Assembly: GCA_949126835.1 (NCBI GenBank) | Contig: OX421499.1 | Location: 6,810,026-6,874,025 of the forward strand | DNA length: 64,000 nucleotides | DNA from: Anisus vortex | Lineage: Eukaryota > Mollusca > Gastropoda > Planorbidae | Reading direction: 5' to 3' | Part shown: positions 23,186 through 33,331 of the stretch, one piece after another | Layout: each line of letters opens with the position of its first letter | How positions within the stretch are numbered: position 1 is the first letter of the stretch | Notes under the pieces: generated by a model | Told to the model about the DNA's origin: nothing | Databases searched by the model: none | What the model saw: only the letters and a program-made list of their open reading frames with translations | Program-made: the position numbers and the translations under genes

Positions 23186-23744
23186 TGTTTTAATAAAATA
23201 AACTCAACTTAAATTGACATTATTAGTGCAGAATATGTTTCTTTACACCATAAATTAACTTTATACATTTAATTATACGTTGAAAAAATAGCATAATGCT
23301 GAATTTGTATAAAGTAATAATAATTGTTATACGTAACACTAGTTATATTTAATAAAATTAAACTAGTCTGCCATCACTAGCATCAAATTTGGAGAATTTA
23401 ATAAAAAGGGAGGTTATTAACACGTTTTCTCTGGATTTCCAATATGTTTCTTTATAGTTTCCTTTTAAAATGAGAAATGGCTTACAATTTATAGGCCTAA
23501 ATTTAAAATTATCAACAATAAAAGATAGTTTAAAAGTTATATACATATTGTATGAATAAAGAATGTATATGTACATTTTTAAACATTACATTAACTACCC
23601 TGTCCGTATGACTACTACTTATCTATTCCGCATTACAGTATTGGCAACCATTCCCGCATACGATACGTCAATAATAATAATATTAGTGTAAATCTCAGTT
23701 AATTTGAGATGAAACTATCTTAACTGTATTAGCGTTCTAAATGA

Positions 23745-24235
23745 TGTTAAGTTACTGGTTTTCCTGGTTTGTACAGGCAACCCCTTCCATGTCCGAACGC
23801 CACTAGGGAAGAAAGAGTAATTATGTGCATTTGTTCTCGCTTAAGGGATAAGGAAAGTGTTTTTGTCCATATGTTTATCTGAGTATTACAACATATTGTT
23901 ATTTGGTTGTATTTCTAAATTAGAGTTTAATGCCTGATGTATTGTTAATACTTTACTCTTTGCCCCTCTGTCCTTTAATGTTTCTAGGTTTAGTAATTTG
24001 ACTAATGGTGTTACTCTTGTTAGTTGTGAACATTCGCTAGTAATGAACCTTGCAGCTCTTTGTTTTAATTTGTTAATGTTTTCTTTAGTTGATGGGTCCC
24101 ATACAGATGCTGCATATTCTAGTATAGGCCTAACTGATGTGAGATAGCATTTTAGTTTTATATTCCTATTACATTTGTAAAAGTTTCTCTTTATGAATCC
24201 TAATATTTTGTTTCATTTTTTTAATTACTTCATCA
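23745..24235 (-). pseudogene. LINE reverse transcriptase C-terminal region
   Basis: The minus strand reads LKCYLTSVRPILEYAASVWD, then KLKQRAARFITSE, RVTPLVKLLNLETLKDRGA and, at the end, a stretch like FFPSGIRAWNGLP. This is the thumb and C-terminal region of CR1/Jockey-like LINEs ('R.ILEYA..VWDP ... VQRRAARF'). The frame is open over roughly 250 bp, so it is one of the better kept LINE pieces. Related tails are at 40485-41165 (-), 46840-47040 (+) and 58500-58690 (+). Confidence 0.85.
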
Positions 24236-24583
24236 ATATGAATGTATAGCTATTACTAGAATTATATCTGGACAACTAAATTTAAATGTTGATACATTAA
24301 GCATATCTTTAATGTATAAGTTGGGTAATGAAATTCTATTTTAGTTATGATGGGCTTTAAAAAACTGCTAATAACAAACAGGTTAATTTTTTTTATCAAA
24401 TATAAAATGCTTTATTGTTTTCCTCTATAAATCTCCGTTTCTCTGGCTACGGTACTAAATACATTGTCTTATAAAATGATATAGTTGAGTATTTTAACTT
24501 TCAATCTGTTGGCACGCTGAATGATTTAGTAATCGTAGTTTGACACACTATATGCAAAAGGTTGCCTACCCCCTGTCCTAAAT

Positions 24584-25220
24584 AATTGCATGTGTGGTCT
24601 ATTTATAGAAGGTCTTCACCTTGCCCTTCTACTGTCACATGACGAATACCACAACGAATGTTTCAACAATGGTAACGTGAAGAATTGAAAAGAGGTGTAT
24701 ATCTCATTAACTTGATTTAATACATTCTATTCATCCGCAACATAATATCTCATTCATTCATCAAGGTCTTCCACGTCTTCTGTTGTATCTATAAGTATCA
24801 GAGCCACAACTTATTGAGTAGGTGACGATACCAAAGCTAAGCTTGGTTGCCGTCTGAATCATAACTAACTTGTCGGTCGTTTCTTCGTTGAGAGGAAGCC
24901 CTTGGGTAATCTTTAACTCTTTCATTCCATACTGCCAAATCGTTCATTCAATATATCATGCGCGCCTTACTACAATCTATAAACTAATATATAATAAATA
25001 ATTTCTTACATGTAAATTGCATTTGTATGCCATTGTGTTGGTCAATATAGACCAGTGTGCGACTGGTGGCACTCGGGCCAGAACACTCCCACCCAAACCC
25101 TTTTCGTGTGATGCCCTTCTGCATAGTCCCAAAGAGGCCAGGTTTCGAACTTTCATGATCATCTACTGTAGAGAGCTGTTTGTCCGGAGTGAACGAGATC
25201 TAATTCTAGATTCAGTAGTG
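24584..25220. other. Intron sequence, no gene
   Basis: A block near 25020-25200 is a little GC-richer and open in one frame, but no domain is recognisable. Confidence 0.5.
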
Positions 25221-25301
25221 TTAACCCTTACAGTCCCGGGCGCGTATATAGCGGAACTGAAGGCAGCATAGATAGAAGTAGGTCGGTACGGGAAGGGTTA
25301 A
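25221..25301 (+). mobile_element. 81-bp TTAA MITE, copy 2
   Basis: Begins TTAACCCTTACAGTCCCGG and ends GTACGGGAAGGGTTAA, in the opposite orientation to copy 1. It is nearly identical to copy 4 and has exactly the same length. Confidence 0.88.
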
Positions 25302-26370
25302 TGGGGTTTTTATTCTTCTTACCCATTAAACATTATTTCACGTCTGATTTGTCTTTAATTTGTCTTTGTATATAAGTTTTTCATGAGTATTACTTTTTTC
25401 TTTCTGTCTTTAATTATACAGGACAGATAACAGTTTCTATTTATGATAACACTTGATTGCAGCACATAGATTTAATCATATCACATGAACATTGAAATAA
25501 TACATAGTTCCATTTTTGAATAGATTCACAGCTTCAAACATTCTCTAAATCCATTTATACGATATCATTCTTATACACGTCCTTCGTACTCAAGACTCGG
25601 GACTAGACTACCTAATAATCATTCCTTGTCACATGACCAGTCTCTCGTTTAAAACAAGGTTCTCGTGATTCTGAAGATTAAACATAACATCGCAATAGAA
25701 TAATCTACGCATGAAAATTAAAGGATTGAAAATTCAATCATGCAACATAAACAATCAAGGGTAACTCGTGATTCTTAACATCAAATTTAATTACATAGGT
25801 CATTTCCCTTTGACCATTAATGATACGTCTATATCAAGTAGGTTCATACGTTTTTTCTCCACATCACATATGCGATAGTTAAAACGTACAGAGTGCATGA
25901 AATGAAAAACACCTTTAGTGCTGCAATGGCTATTTAGAGGCATTCGATTAATTTGGTCACGATATTTTTGGGTCTGAAATTATTAAGGGACAAAAAGGGA
26001 ATGTTTCGATGATAATTTTTTCCTATGTGAATATATTTTTCCAAATCTAACTTCTAATTTTAGGAAGAAGTTCTAAATGTAAACCTTGGTTTTAAAAGCT
26101 AAAACTGAAAAAAAAATGTCATCGGTCAAATGCTGAGACAAACACTGCCATTCACTTGTAATTTGAAAATGACTTGTTGCCAAAAAATGATCAATCTATA
26201 ACACAGATCTGAGGCTCATCTTACACAATTAGAGTAGGACGCTATTAAATATGTAACTTGTTCTTATGTCAATTTTTACTATACTTTTATTTCTGGCTTT
26301 CGTAGACCCTAAAGATTTTTCGTAGGTGTTTACAGTGCACATTGTGCCTAAAGGAAAATAATATGGTCCT
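25302..26370. other. Intron sequence, no gene
   Basis: AT-rich; nothing recognised. Confidence 0.55.
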
Positions 26371-26630
26371 GTAAAGTACCCTTCGGACCAAACTGATCAT
26401 AGGGCTGGTGAAGCAGCAGTCACCAGTTTCTGTGGCCACTGCATACGAGGGGATGTGTGGCCAGCACAATGCCCAGCCGCCTTTACTTTACGCCAACTAG
26501 TGTCAGGTACCCACTTAGAGCTAAGTAGACTCAGGGGCACCCTCAAGTCCAGGGGACAAAATCCTAGCCTTCACCATGTTTCGAACCCAGAACCTTCAGA
26601 TCGACAGTCGAACGCGCCACCGTGGCCCTG
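26371..26630 (-). mobile_element. tRNA-derived SINE (family 1), near full length
   Basis: The body carries TGTGGCCAGCACAATGCCCA and GTCAGGTACCCACTTAGAGC. The head on the minus strand reads GGGCCACGGTGGCGCGTTCG with a B-box GGGTTCGAAAC. Its head end runs straight into the 16-bp array. Confidence 0.82.
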
Positions 26631-26912
26631 AATGTGGCCCTGAATGTAATGATACCTGAATGTAATGATACCTGAATGTAATGATACCTGAATGTAATGA
26701 TACCTGAATGTAATGATACCTGAATGCAATGATACCTGAATGCAATGATACCTGAATGTAATGATACCTGAATGTAATGATACCTGAATGTAATGATACC
26801 TGAATGTAATGATACCTGAATGTAATGATACCTGAATGTAATGATACCTGAATGTAATGATACCTGAATATAATGATACCTGAATGTAATGATACCTGAA
26901 TGTAATGATACC
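26628..26912. repeat. 16-bp minisatellite, about 17 copies
   Basis: Unit CCTGAATGTAATGATA, nearly perfect. It starts at the end of the SINE head (…GTGGCCCTGAATG), so it may have grown from the SINE's flank. Confidence 0.92.
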
Positions 26913-27189
26913 CTCGCTTAGACATTTTATGAGAGTAAATAAACAACATAATATCAAGATTGAATCCATTTTGATTGTAAAATCTAATTGTTTTTTTAGA
27001 ATGTAATGATTCATAGGTTCTGTTTTCTTTCAATGACTAAATAAGAGTTGGGCAATTACTTTCTTCGTTGGGCCGCATCGTAACAATGACCACCGGGGCA
27101 GGTACTTACAACGGCCACTGGGCCATTTACTTTACATACGAATACCTTGTTTATGTTGCGTCATGGTTATTTATTAGTTTTCATTAACC

Positions 27190-27422
27190 CGAGTTGAGTT
27201 ATACTTTGCCTATTACCGTACTCATTAACCGTTAGGTAGTGTTTTTACTTTGTTTTTGAGTTATGCTTTGCCTATTAGGCTACCGTACTCACTAACAGTT
27301 AGGTAGTGTTTTGACTTTATTATTGAGTTATGCTGTGCCTATTACCGTACTAACAGTTAGGTAGTGTTTTGACTTTATTATTGAGTTATGCTGTGCCTAT
27401 TACCGTACTAACAGTTAGGTAG
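27190..27422. repeat. Minisatellite of about 57 bp, left part
   Basis: Unit: GAGTTATGCTGTGCCTATTA then CCGTACTAACAGTTAGGTAG then TGTTTTGACTTTATTATT. About four units lie left of the LTR element and two more lie right of it (34758-34880), so the retrotransposon split one array. Confidence 0.88.
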
Positions 27423-27786
27423 TGTGATGATTTAAAATATATATAGTTATTTTAGTGGGACATAATTTGTATAATCTCTAACCCGGTGTTAATGTACAGA
27501 ATGAACGAGTGACGTTTTACGATAAAAACAATGACGTAGGAGTTAGATTGAACGTAGCGTACATTTGAAGATAAAGACAGACGACCTAAGAATTTGGTAG
27601 TGGAAAGACGTGTTTTAGACTAGGCTATAGAAATTGTGGAGTATTTGAATTCATCTTGTACATAAATTGCATTAAATATTGAGTTCTCATTTTTACTACA
27701 AGCCGGCAGTTTGTTCATTGATTATAATTATATAATGTGATCTCCCTGAGAGTTGTATACATAGTAATTACAAAATAACGGTCACA
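27423..27786 (+). repeat. 5' LTR
   Basis: 364 bp, from TGTGATGATTTAAAATATAT to ACGGTCACA. A TATA-like tract (TTAAAATATATATAG) lies about 10 bases from the start. The later AATAAA found in the 3' LTR is AATGAA here (27500-27505). Confidence 0.95.
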
Positions 27787-27791
27787 TTATT

Positions 27792-27804
27792 TGGCGCCCA
27801 ACGT
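27792..27804 (+). promoter_or_regulatory. Primer binding site, tRNA-Lys type
   Basis: TGGCGCCCAACGT begins 5 bases after the 5' LTR. It is complementary to the 3' end of animal tRNA-Lys(CUU), the primer used by lysine-tRNA-primed retroelements. Confidence 0.85.
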
Positions 27805-28936
27805 AAATTCGGAAGCTCAAGGTGAATTCGGATAACCAATGTGGAATATTGAAAATCAACGGAGAATGTTGAAGGAGAATCAAGGTGAATATTATTGAAA
27901 ATCAATTTGAAAGAAAGCCTACAATATATTGTGAAGCACAGCTTAAAGAATACCGCAAATGAACGTTTCTTACGACTAAAAGAAGACTAAAATTCATTGA
28001 GAAGAAATATCGACGAGAAAGAAAATTTGACGGTTTAACAGTATAGCCTAGCACGTTCTTGGAATTAAGCGCTACCAGTACATAACGGTGTACATGAAGA
28101 AAGAAACGGAAGTTTATGTATGTTACCAAGCAAGTCGGTTAAAAAGGTTACTAGAAAATTGGAAGTTGAAAGGCGTCTCGGATACATTTTAAAAGTATCG
28201 AAAGTGGTAACAATTATTGAAACAATAGTGAAGCTGTGGTTGATAGGACAAGCTAAGTTTGTCAAGTGAAGAGATTAAAAAAGAATCTCCGTAGAACTAG
28301 TGAATGGTTCGAGAAAAGAAGAATACTTCAGAATAGTCACAGAACTAGAAGTCAGTGCAGTACAGTAGCAGAAGTCAAGTGAAATTGGAAGTAAAAAGAA
28401 ACTTCAACAAAGTGAAAGGATTGTAATCCTTAAGGAATTAATGAACATACTTCGTGCTGAAAGAACCTGTGTGGTGGAGGATCATTTCGAGTTTGGAACC
28501 TGGGATTCGAAGACGGAAGGAAAAGGAACGCATTTATTAAGATAAGTAAACTGGTGTATACGTTATGTTGTAGTATAGTATATGCCTAGATTTTTCTTGT
28601 GAAATCACTGGCATGTATTAGTTTCTTTTAGGAATTTTGTGTATACACTTATTGAAAAGTCCCTGTAAGTCAGGTTAGTTGAAAAAGACTTTTCATAAGT
28701 GTATATTACATAATATATGTTAGATTGTATAGTCTTGTATGCACAGTGTTATCATATTGTTTATATATTTGTCATAGTAAATTTTTTGTGAATCTCGAGT
28801 CTCATCTACTATCTGTGGTGTTCTTATTTTTATATATATATTGATTATTATATTGATATTTATTTTATGAATATTTGTAATATTGATTACATTTTAAATT
28901 ATATTAGTTTGTTGTAGTTATATATATTAATTGAAA
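27805..28936 (+). other. Retrotransposon leader, about 1.1 kb, untranslated
   Basis: Between the primer site and the first gag ATG there are many stops in all plus frames. The long leader is purine-rich up to about 28550 and then T-rich. Confidence 0.6.
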
Positions 28937-31708
28937 ATGGAGGGGTCCTCAGTGGACATATTAGCAAATTATATAAGTTGTGGTAAGGAGTTGGGATATG
29001 CTGGTAAGGAATTGGATGAGTGGGCGGAGAGAAAATATAAAGAGCAGTTAGAAAGAGTAGAAAGGGCTAAAGAAAAAGCTAGAGCTGATGAGATTGAGCT
29101 AGAGAGATTAAAACAAATTAATAAAGAAAAAGATAAAGAAAGAGAAGATAAGGTTAGAGCTGATGAGATGGAACTAAAGAGATTAGAGAGGGAGGAAAAG
29201 GAGAAAGATAGAATTTTTCAGCTAAAAAAGTTAGAATTGGAGGCTAAAAATAACACTGCAAATGTAAACATTGGAGTCAATAGACCTGTTGTTGACCAGG
29301 AAATGGCTATTAGAAATAACATGTGCAGATTTACTTTCCAATTATTTAATGAAAAGGATGGTTCTATTGATACATTTCTAAAAAAATTTGAAATGGAAAT
29401 GGAGAGACAAAATTTTTCTTCATGTTATTGGTCTGGACTACTGGGAAAATCCTTTACAGGAGATATTCCATCAAAAATTTGTATGGAACAATCAGATTAT
29501 GCATCTGTCAAGGAACAATTGTTAAGACATTTTGGAAGTACAGAGGAGGCTTATAGAAAGAAATTTTTTGAAATGACTTTATCAAAGGAAGAAGATCCAA
29601 AAAGTTATTTTGACTCATTGACAAGTGCTATGGACAAATGGTTAAAATGTGCTAAAATAGAAAAATCATTTGAGGAACTGAAGAATTTTATTATTAGAGA
29701 TAAGGCAATATATTCACTCGATAAGACTCTCAAAGCATTCATTCAGGAGAGATCTCCCAAGACTATAGAAGAAATAGTTGACCTGATTAGGAACTATAAA
29801 TTAGCTCATCCCATGGCACCTACTTCTAAAGGAGAGGATTACCAGGATATAATATGCTTTGCTAAAGGCAATGATAATTTTCAAAGAGGAAGACAATTAT
29901 CAAGGAGCAAGATGAAGTGTGGTAATTGTGGAAGAAATAACCATGTTACTAAGGATTGTAGAGATAAGAGAGATAACACATTGACATGTTTTATATGTAA
30001 AAAGAAAGGACATATAGCAAGAAATTGCTTCAGAAGGTCAAGTTCTGCTGGAAACAATAATAATAATAATAGATCTCAGGGATGTACACAACAGAGAGAT
30101 CACAACTCCAGATTTAATCAGAACAGGAATCATTGTGGAGCTGTGTTATCAAGAAGCAAAGGAATAAAGTTTTTTCCAGGATATGTGGGATTAATACCAG
30201 TTTTCGCAGTTCGTGACACAGGAGCCTCTGTCATTGCAATAAACAGCAAATATGTTCAGTCAAATCAATATACTGGTGAGGTAGCAGATTGTACATCATT
30301 TGATGGAAGAGTGATTAAATTGAGGTTGGCCTACATTGATATTAGGACACCATATATTACAGGTAGAGTACTGGCTCATGTTATAAATGATGCACCAATA
30401 GATTTAATTATTGGAAATGTTGAATCAGTTAAAGAATGTACTAGAGAGGAAATAGAAGCATGGGAATTTAATAATAATCAAGCACAATGTAATGTGATTA
30501 ATGAATGTAAAATAAGCAATACTGAAGAAAGTCAGACAATGATGAATAATGAAAGAGACACATCAGTTGATAGTGAATCATTACTGAATGAAAACTTTAA
30601 TTTGGAAAAATTCAAAAAGGAACAAAGAGAGGATACTACATTGAATAGACTATTCAAATCTACAGAGAAAGGAAATACTAATAAAAATAGTGTATGCAAA
30701 GTGAAAAATGATACACAACTATTAGTCAGAGAGATACTCATAAATGGCAGACAAGTGGAACAAATAGTTGTACCATATAAATATAGAACAGAAATAATGA
30801 CTAATGCTCATTCTATACCATTGGCTGGTCATATGGGAGTTGGCAAAACCAAAAACAGAATAATACAACATTACTTTTGGCCTAAAATGTCCAAAGATGT
30901 GAAAAGATTTGTTAAACAATGCAAAGTGTGTCAGATGAAAGGATCTGGAAGTAATTTTACCAAAGCACCAATACAAACAGGAGTGACTGCAACTAGACCA
31001 TTTCAGAAGGTAGCCATAGATATCATTGGTTTGATGCCCATTATGTCTAACAGAGGACATAGATATATTCTTACATTGATTGATATATGTTCAAGGTATG
31101 CAGAGGCAGTACCATTAAAGAAAATTGAATCTACAGATATAGTGCAAGCATTATATTTAATATTTACTAGAATTGGATTTCCTGAAGAGATAATATCAGA
31201 TAGAGGAACTCAATTTACATCAAAATTGACTAAGGAATTTATGGAAACATTTGGAATAAAGCAGAAGTTTACAACACCCTATCATCCACAATGTAATGGA
31301 ATGTGTGAGAGATTTAATAAAACTCTCAAGGAAATGTTGTCAAAAGTTAGTAATGAGGATCCAAAGAATTGGGATTTGGCAATTCCATCAATTTTATTTG
31401 CATATAGAGAAACTACTCATGATAGTACAGGTTTTTCACCATTTCAATTGATATATGGAAATAATCCAAGAAATCCACTTAGTATTCTTAAAGAACCATT
31501 GGTAGGTTCTAGTGAAAACAAGGAAATGACTAATTATGAGTTAGTTACAAATAAGAAACAACAATTAGAAATTGCTTTGGAAGAGGCTAGAAAGAATTCA
31601 GACAATAATAAGGAAAAGAAAATAAATAGAGTAAATCAGGATAGGAAACTAAGAACCTTGGAACCAGGAGATAAAGCTTTGCTAAAATTAAAAAATCAAA
31701 ATAACTAA
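28937..31708 (+). CDS. gag-pol: Gag-protease-integrase polyprotein of the LTR retrotransposon
   Basis: I start at ATG 28937 (MEGSSVDILA); the frame is open two codons further, but only from TTG. Residues about 28-105 form a charged coiled coil with a repeated RADE.EL.RL block. Residues about 206-290 look like a SCAN domain or capsid C-terminal half (SYFDSLTSAMDKWLK, LKAFIQERSPKTIEEIVDL). Two CCHC zinc knuckles follow: C328-X2-C-X4-H-X4-C341 and C351-C364. The protease motif DTGA starts at D427. Integrase comes next, with an HHCC finger (H625/H632, C662/C665) and a catalytic D695-X59-D755-X35-E791. The frame stops at 31706-31708, just inside the C-terminal GPY/F module, whose GPY lies downstream. 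Length 923 residues. The protein would assemble particles and integrate cDNA. Confidence 0.9.
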   Translation: MEGSSVDILANYISCGKELGYAGKELDEWAERKYKEQLERVERAKEKARADEIELERLKQINKEKDKEREDKVRADEMELKRLEREEKEKDRIFQLKKLELEAKNNTANVNIGVNRPVVDQEMAIRNNMCRFTFQLFNEKDGSIDTFLKKFEMEMERQNFSSCYWSGLLGKSFTGDIPSKICMEQSDYASVKEQLLRHFGSTEEAYRKKFFEMTLSKEEDPKSYFDSLTSAMDKWLKCAKIEKSFEELKNFIIRDKAIYSLDKTLKAFIQERSPKTIEEIVDLIRNYKLAHPMAPTSKGEDYQDIICFAKGNDNFQRGRQLSRSKMKCGNCGRNNHVTKDCRDKRDNTLTCFICKKKGHIARNCFRRSSSAGNNNNNNRSQGCTQQRDHNSRFNQNRNHCGAVLSRSKGIKFFPGYVGLIPVFAVRDTGASVIAINSKYVQSNQYTGEVADCTSFDGRVIKLRLAYIDIRTPYITGRVLAHVINDAPIDLIIGNVESVKECTREEIEAWEFNNNQAQCNVINECKISNTEESQTMMNNERDTSVDSESLLNENFNLEKFKKEQREDTTLNRLFKSTEKGNTNKNSVCKVKNDTQLLVREILINGRQVEQIVVPYKYRTEIMTNAHSIPLAGHMGVGKTKNRIIQHYFWPKMSKDVKRFVKQCKVCQMKGSGSNFTKAPIQTGVTATRPFQKVAIDIIGLMPIMSNRGHRYILTLIDICSRYAEAVPLKKIESTDIVQALYLIFTRIGFPEEIISDRGTQFTSKLTKEFMETFGIKQKFTTPYHPQCNGMCERFNKTLKEMLSKVSNEDPKNWDLAIPSILFAYRETTHDSTGFSPFQLIYGNNPRNPLSILKEPLVGSSENKEMTNYELVTNKKQQLEIALEEARKNSDNNKEKKINRVNQDRKLRTLEPGDKALLKLKNQNN

Positions 31709-33331
31709 CTATTTACTGAATGGCTAGGGCCATATGATGTGGTTAGAAAGGTCACAGATGTGGATTATGAGATAAGAATTAAGGATCAACTTAAAGTTTT
31801 TCATATTAATAATTTAAAAAAGTATAATGATCAATCAGTAGAAAGCAATATATGCTGTAGTATAATATCAGAAGAAATTAAAGAGGATATTGAAGAAATA
31901 GCAACAGTGAATACACAGGGTCAGCAAACATATAAAGATGTGAATTTAGAGAAATTGACACATGAACAGGCATATGAGATGGCAAAAATAATACACAGGC
32001 ATAAGGGTATATTTTCTGATTTGCCTGGTAAGACCAATGTCATACAACATGACATTATTGTAACAGATGATAAGCCGGTGAGGCTAAAACCATACACAAT
32101 CCCTATTCATTTGAGGGATAATTTGCAAAAAGAGATAGATGAGCTTGTGAGTATGGGGTTGATAGAGCCATCCAATTCAGCATATGCATCTCCAATAGTA
32201 TTAGTTAAGAAAAAAGATAAAACTATAAGGTTGTGTGTGGACTATAGGAAGCTGAATAATGTTACTCTCTTTGACCCATATCCTATGAACAATGCTGAAG
32301 ATATTATGGCTCAGCTATCCAATGCAACTATTTTTTCTAAATTGGATATGGCTAAAGGGTACTATCAAGTAGGTTTAACTGATAGAGCTAAACCATTTAC
32401 AAGTTTTGTTACTCCATTGGGGTTATATCAATGGAAGGTGATGAGTTTTGGATTGGTGAATGCTCCTGCAACTTTTAATAGGATGATGGGTATGATTTTA
32501 GGACATAGGAAGGATACTATATTTTATTTGGATGACATATGTGTTTTCAATGATACATGGGAAAAGCATTTAAAAAGTCTTAATGATATCTTTGAAATTA
32601 TAGAAAAACATAATTTGACAATTAAACCTAACAAATTAGAAATAGGCATGAAAGAAATTACTTTTTTGGGACACAAGATATCCAACAACACCATTAGGCC
32701 ATTGGAGGAGAATATTACTAAAATCCTTAAAATTGACATTCCAAGAAATAAAAAAGAAGTGAGGAGTCTTCTAGGTGTATGTAATTTTTATAGGAAATTT
32801 ATTCCTAATTTTTCAGAGATGGTAGCTCCGTTGACTGAACTTATTAAAAAGAAAAGCCCAATTAAAATAATTTGGTCTCAGGAGTGTGAAATGGCATTAA
32901 ATAGGATAAAGGTTGCTTTTTCTGGACAACCTATATTAAGACTACCAGACATTAAAAAAAGATTTGTGGTTTTGACTGATGCAAGTTTGATTGGTTTGGG
33001 AGGAATTTTGGGACAATATCATGACAATGTCTTACACCCGATTCAGTATATTAGCAGGAAATTAAGTGAGGCTGAGGTTAGGTATGCAACAGTAGAACGG
33101 GAAGCTCTTGGTGTGGTTTGGTGTATTACTAAATTGGCAAGGTACTTGATGGGTACAAGGTTTATTCTTATGACTGACCATAAGCCTTTGTCCTTTATAA
33201 ATCAGAACAAGTTAAACAACAGTAGGATAGCAAGATGGTCACTTATACTGCAGGCATACAGTTTTACTGTGGAAAATATACCTGGGGTTGATAATATATT
33301 GGCTGATTTGTTGTCTAGATGTGGTGTTTAA
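31709..33331 (+). CDS. pol: Integrase tail, reverse transcriptase and RNase H, same frame after a stop
   Basis: This region continues the reading frame of 28937-31708 directly after the TAA. It opens with LFTEWLGPYDVVRK and FHINNLKKY, the rest of the integrase GPY/F module. There is then a spacer, and an RT starting with VIQHDIIVTDDKPVRLKPY, with SPIVLVKKKD, RLCVDYRKLN and FSKLDMAKGYYQ. The YLDD catalytic box is at 32525-32536 and FLGHKIS follows. RNase H has TDAS, the EREALGVVW glutamate, TDHKPLSF and a final DNILADLLSR. All four RNase H acidic residues are present. An independent start would be near GTG 31739, but none is convincing; translation probably depended on an uninterrupted frame. 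No integrase follows, which confirms the unusual order. Confidence 0.9.
   Translation, partial: LFTEWLGPYDVVRKVTDVDYEIRIKDQLKVFHINNLKKYNDQSVESNICCSIISEEIKEDIEEIATVNTQGQQTYKDVNLEKLTHEQAYEMAKIIHRHKGIFSDLPGKTNVIQHDIIVTDDKPVRLKPYTIPIHLRDNLQKEIDELVSMGLIEPSNSAYASPIVLVKKKDKTIRLCVDYRKLNNVTLFDPYPMNNAEDIMAQLSNATIFSKLDMAKGYYQVGLTDRAKPFTSFVTPLGLYQWKVMSFGLVNAPATFNRMMGMILGHRKDTIFYLDDICVFNDTWEKHLKSLNDIFEIIEKHNLTIKPNKLEIGMKEITFLGHKISNNTIRPLEENITKILKIDIPRNKKEVRSLLGVCNFYRKFIPNFSEMVAPLTELIKKKSPIKIIWSQECEMALNRIKVAFSGQPILRLPDIKKRFVVLTDASLIGLGGILGQYHDNVLHPIQYISRKLSEAEVRYATVEREALGVVWCITKLARYLMGTRFILMTDHKPLSFINQNKLNNSRIARWSLILQAYSFTVENIPGVDNILADLLSRCGV

Larger units (their letters stand above)
21953..24575. mobile_element. 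hAT element with decayed transposase and internal LINE insertions (2.6 kb)
   Basis: The left end is CAGGGGTTGGCAACCTT and the right end AAGGTTGCCTACCCCCTG. The 8-bp flanks TCCTAAAT (21945-21952 and 24576-24583) are identical, so this is one insertion event. A decayed transposase remnant and two minus-strand LINE fragments lie inside. Confidence 0.92.

Noticed and set aside
26571..27033. Overlapping minus-strand frames with repeated His-Ser-Gly-Ile-like units
   Set aside because: The 16-bp minisatellite cycles through all three frames; no gene.
28931..28936. TTG at 28931 as the gag start
   Set aside because: The ATG two codons later at 28937 is the natural eukaryotic start.
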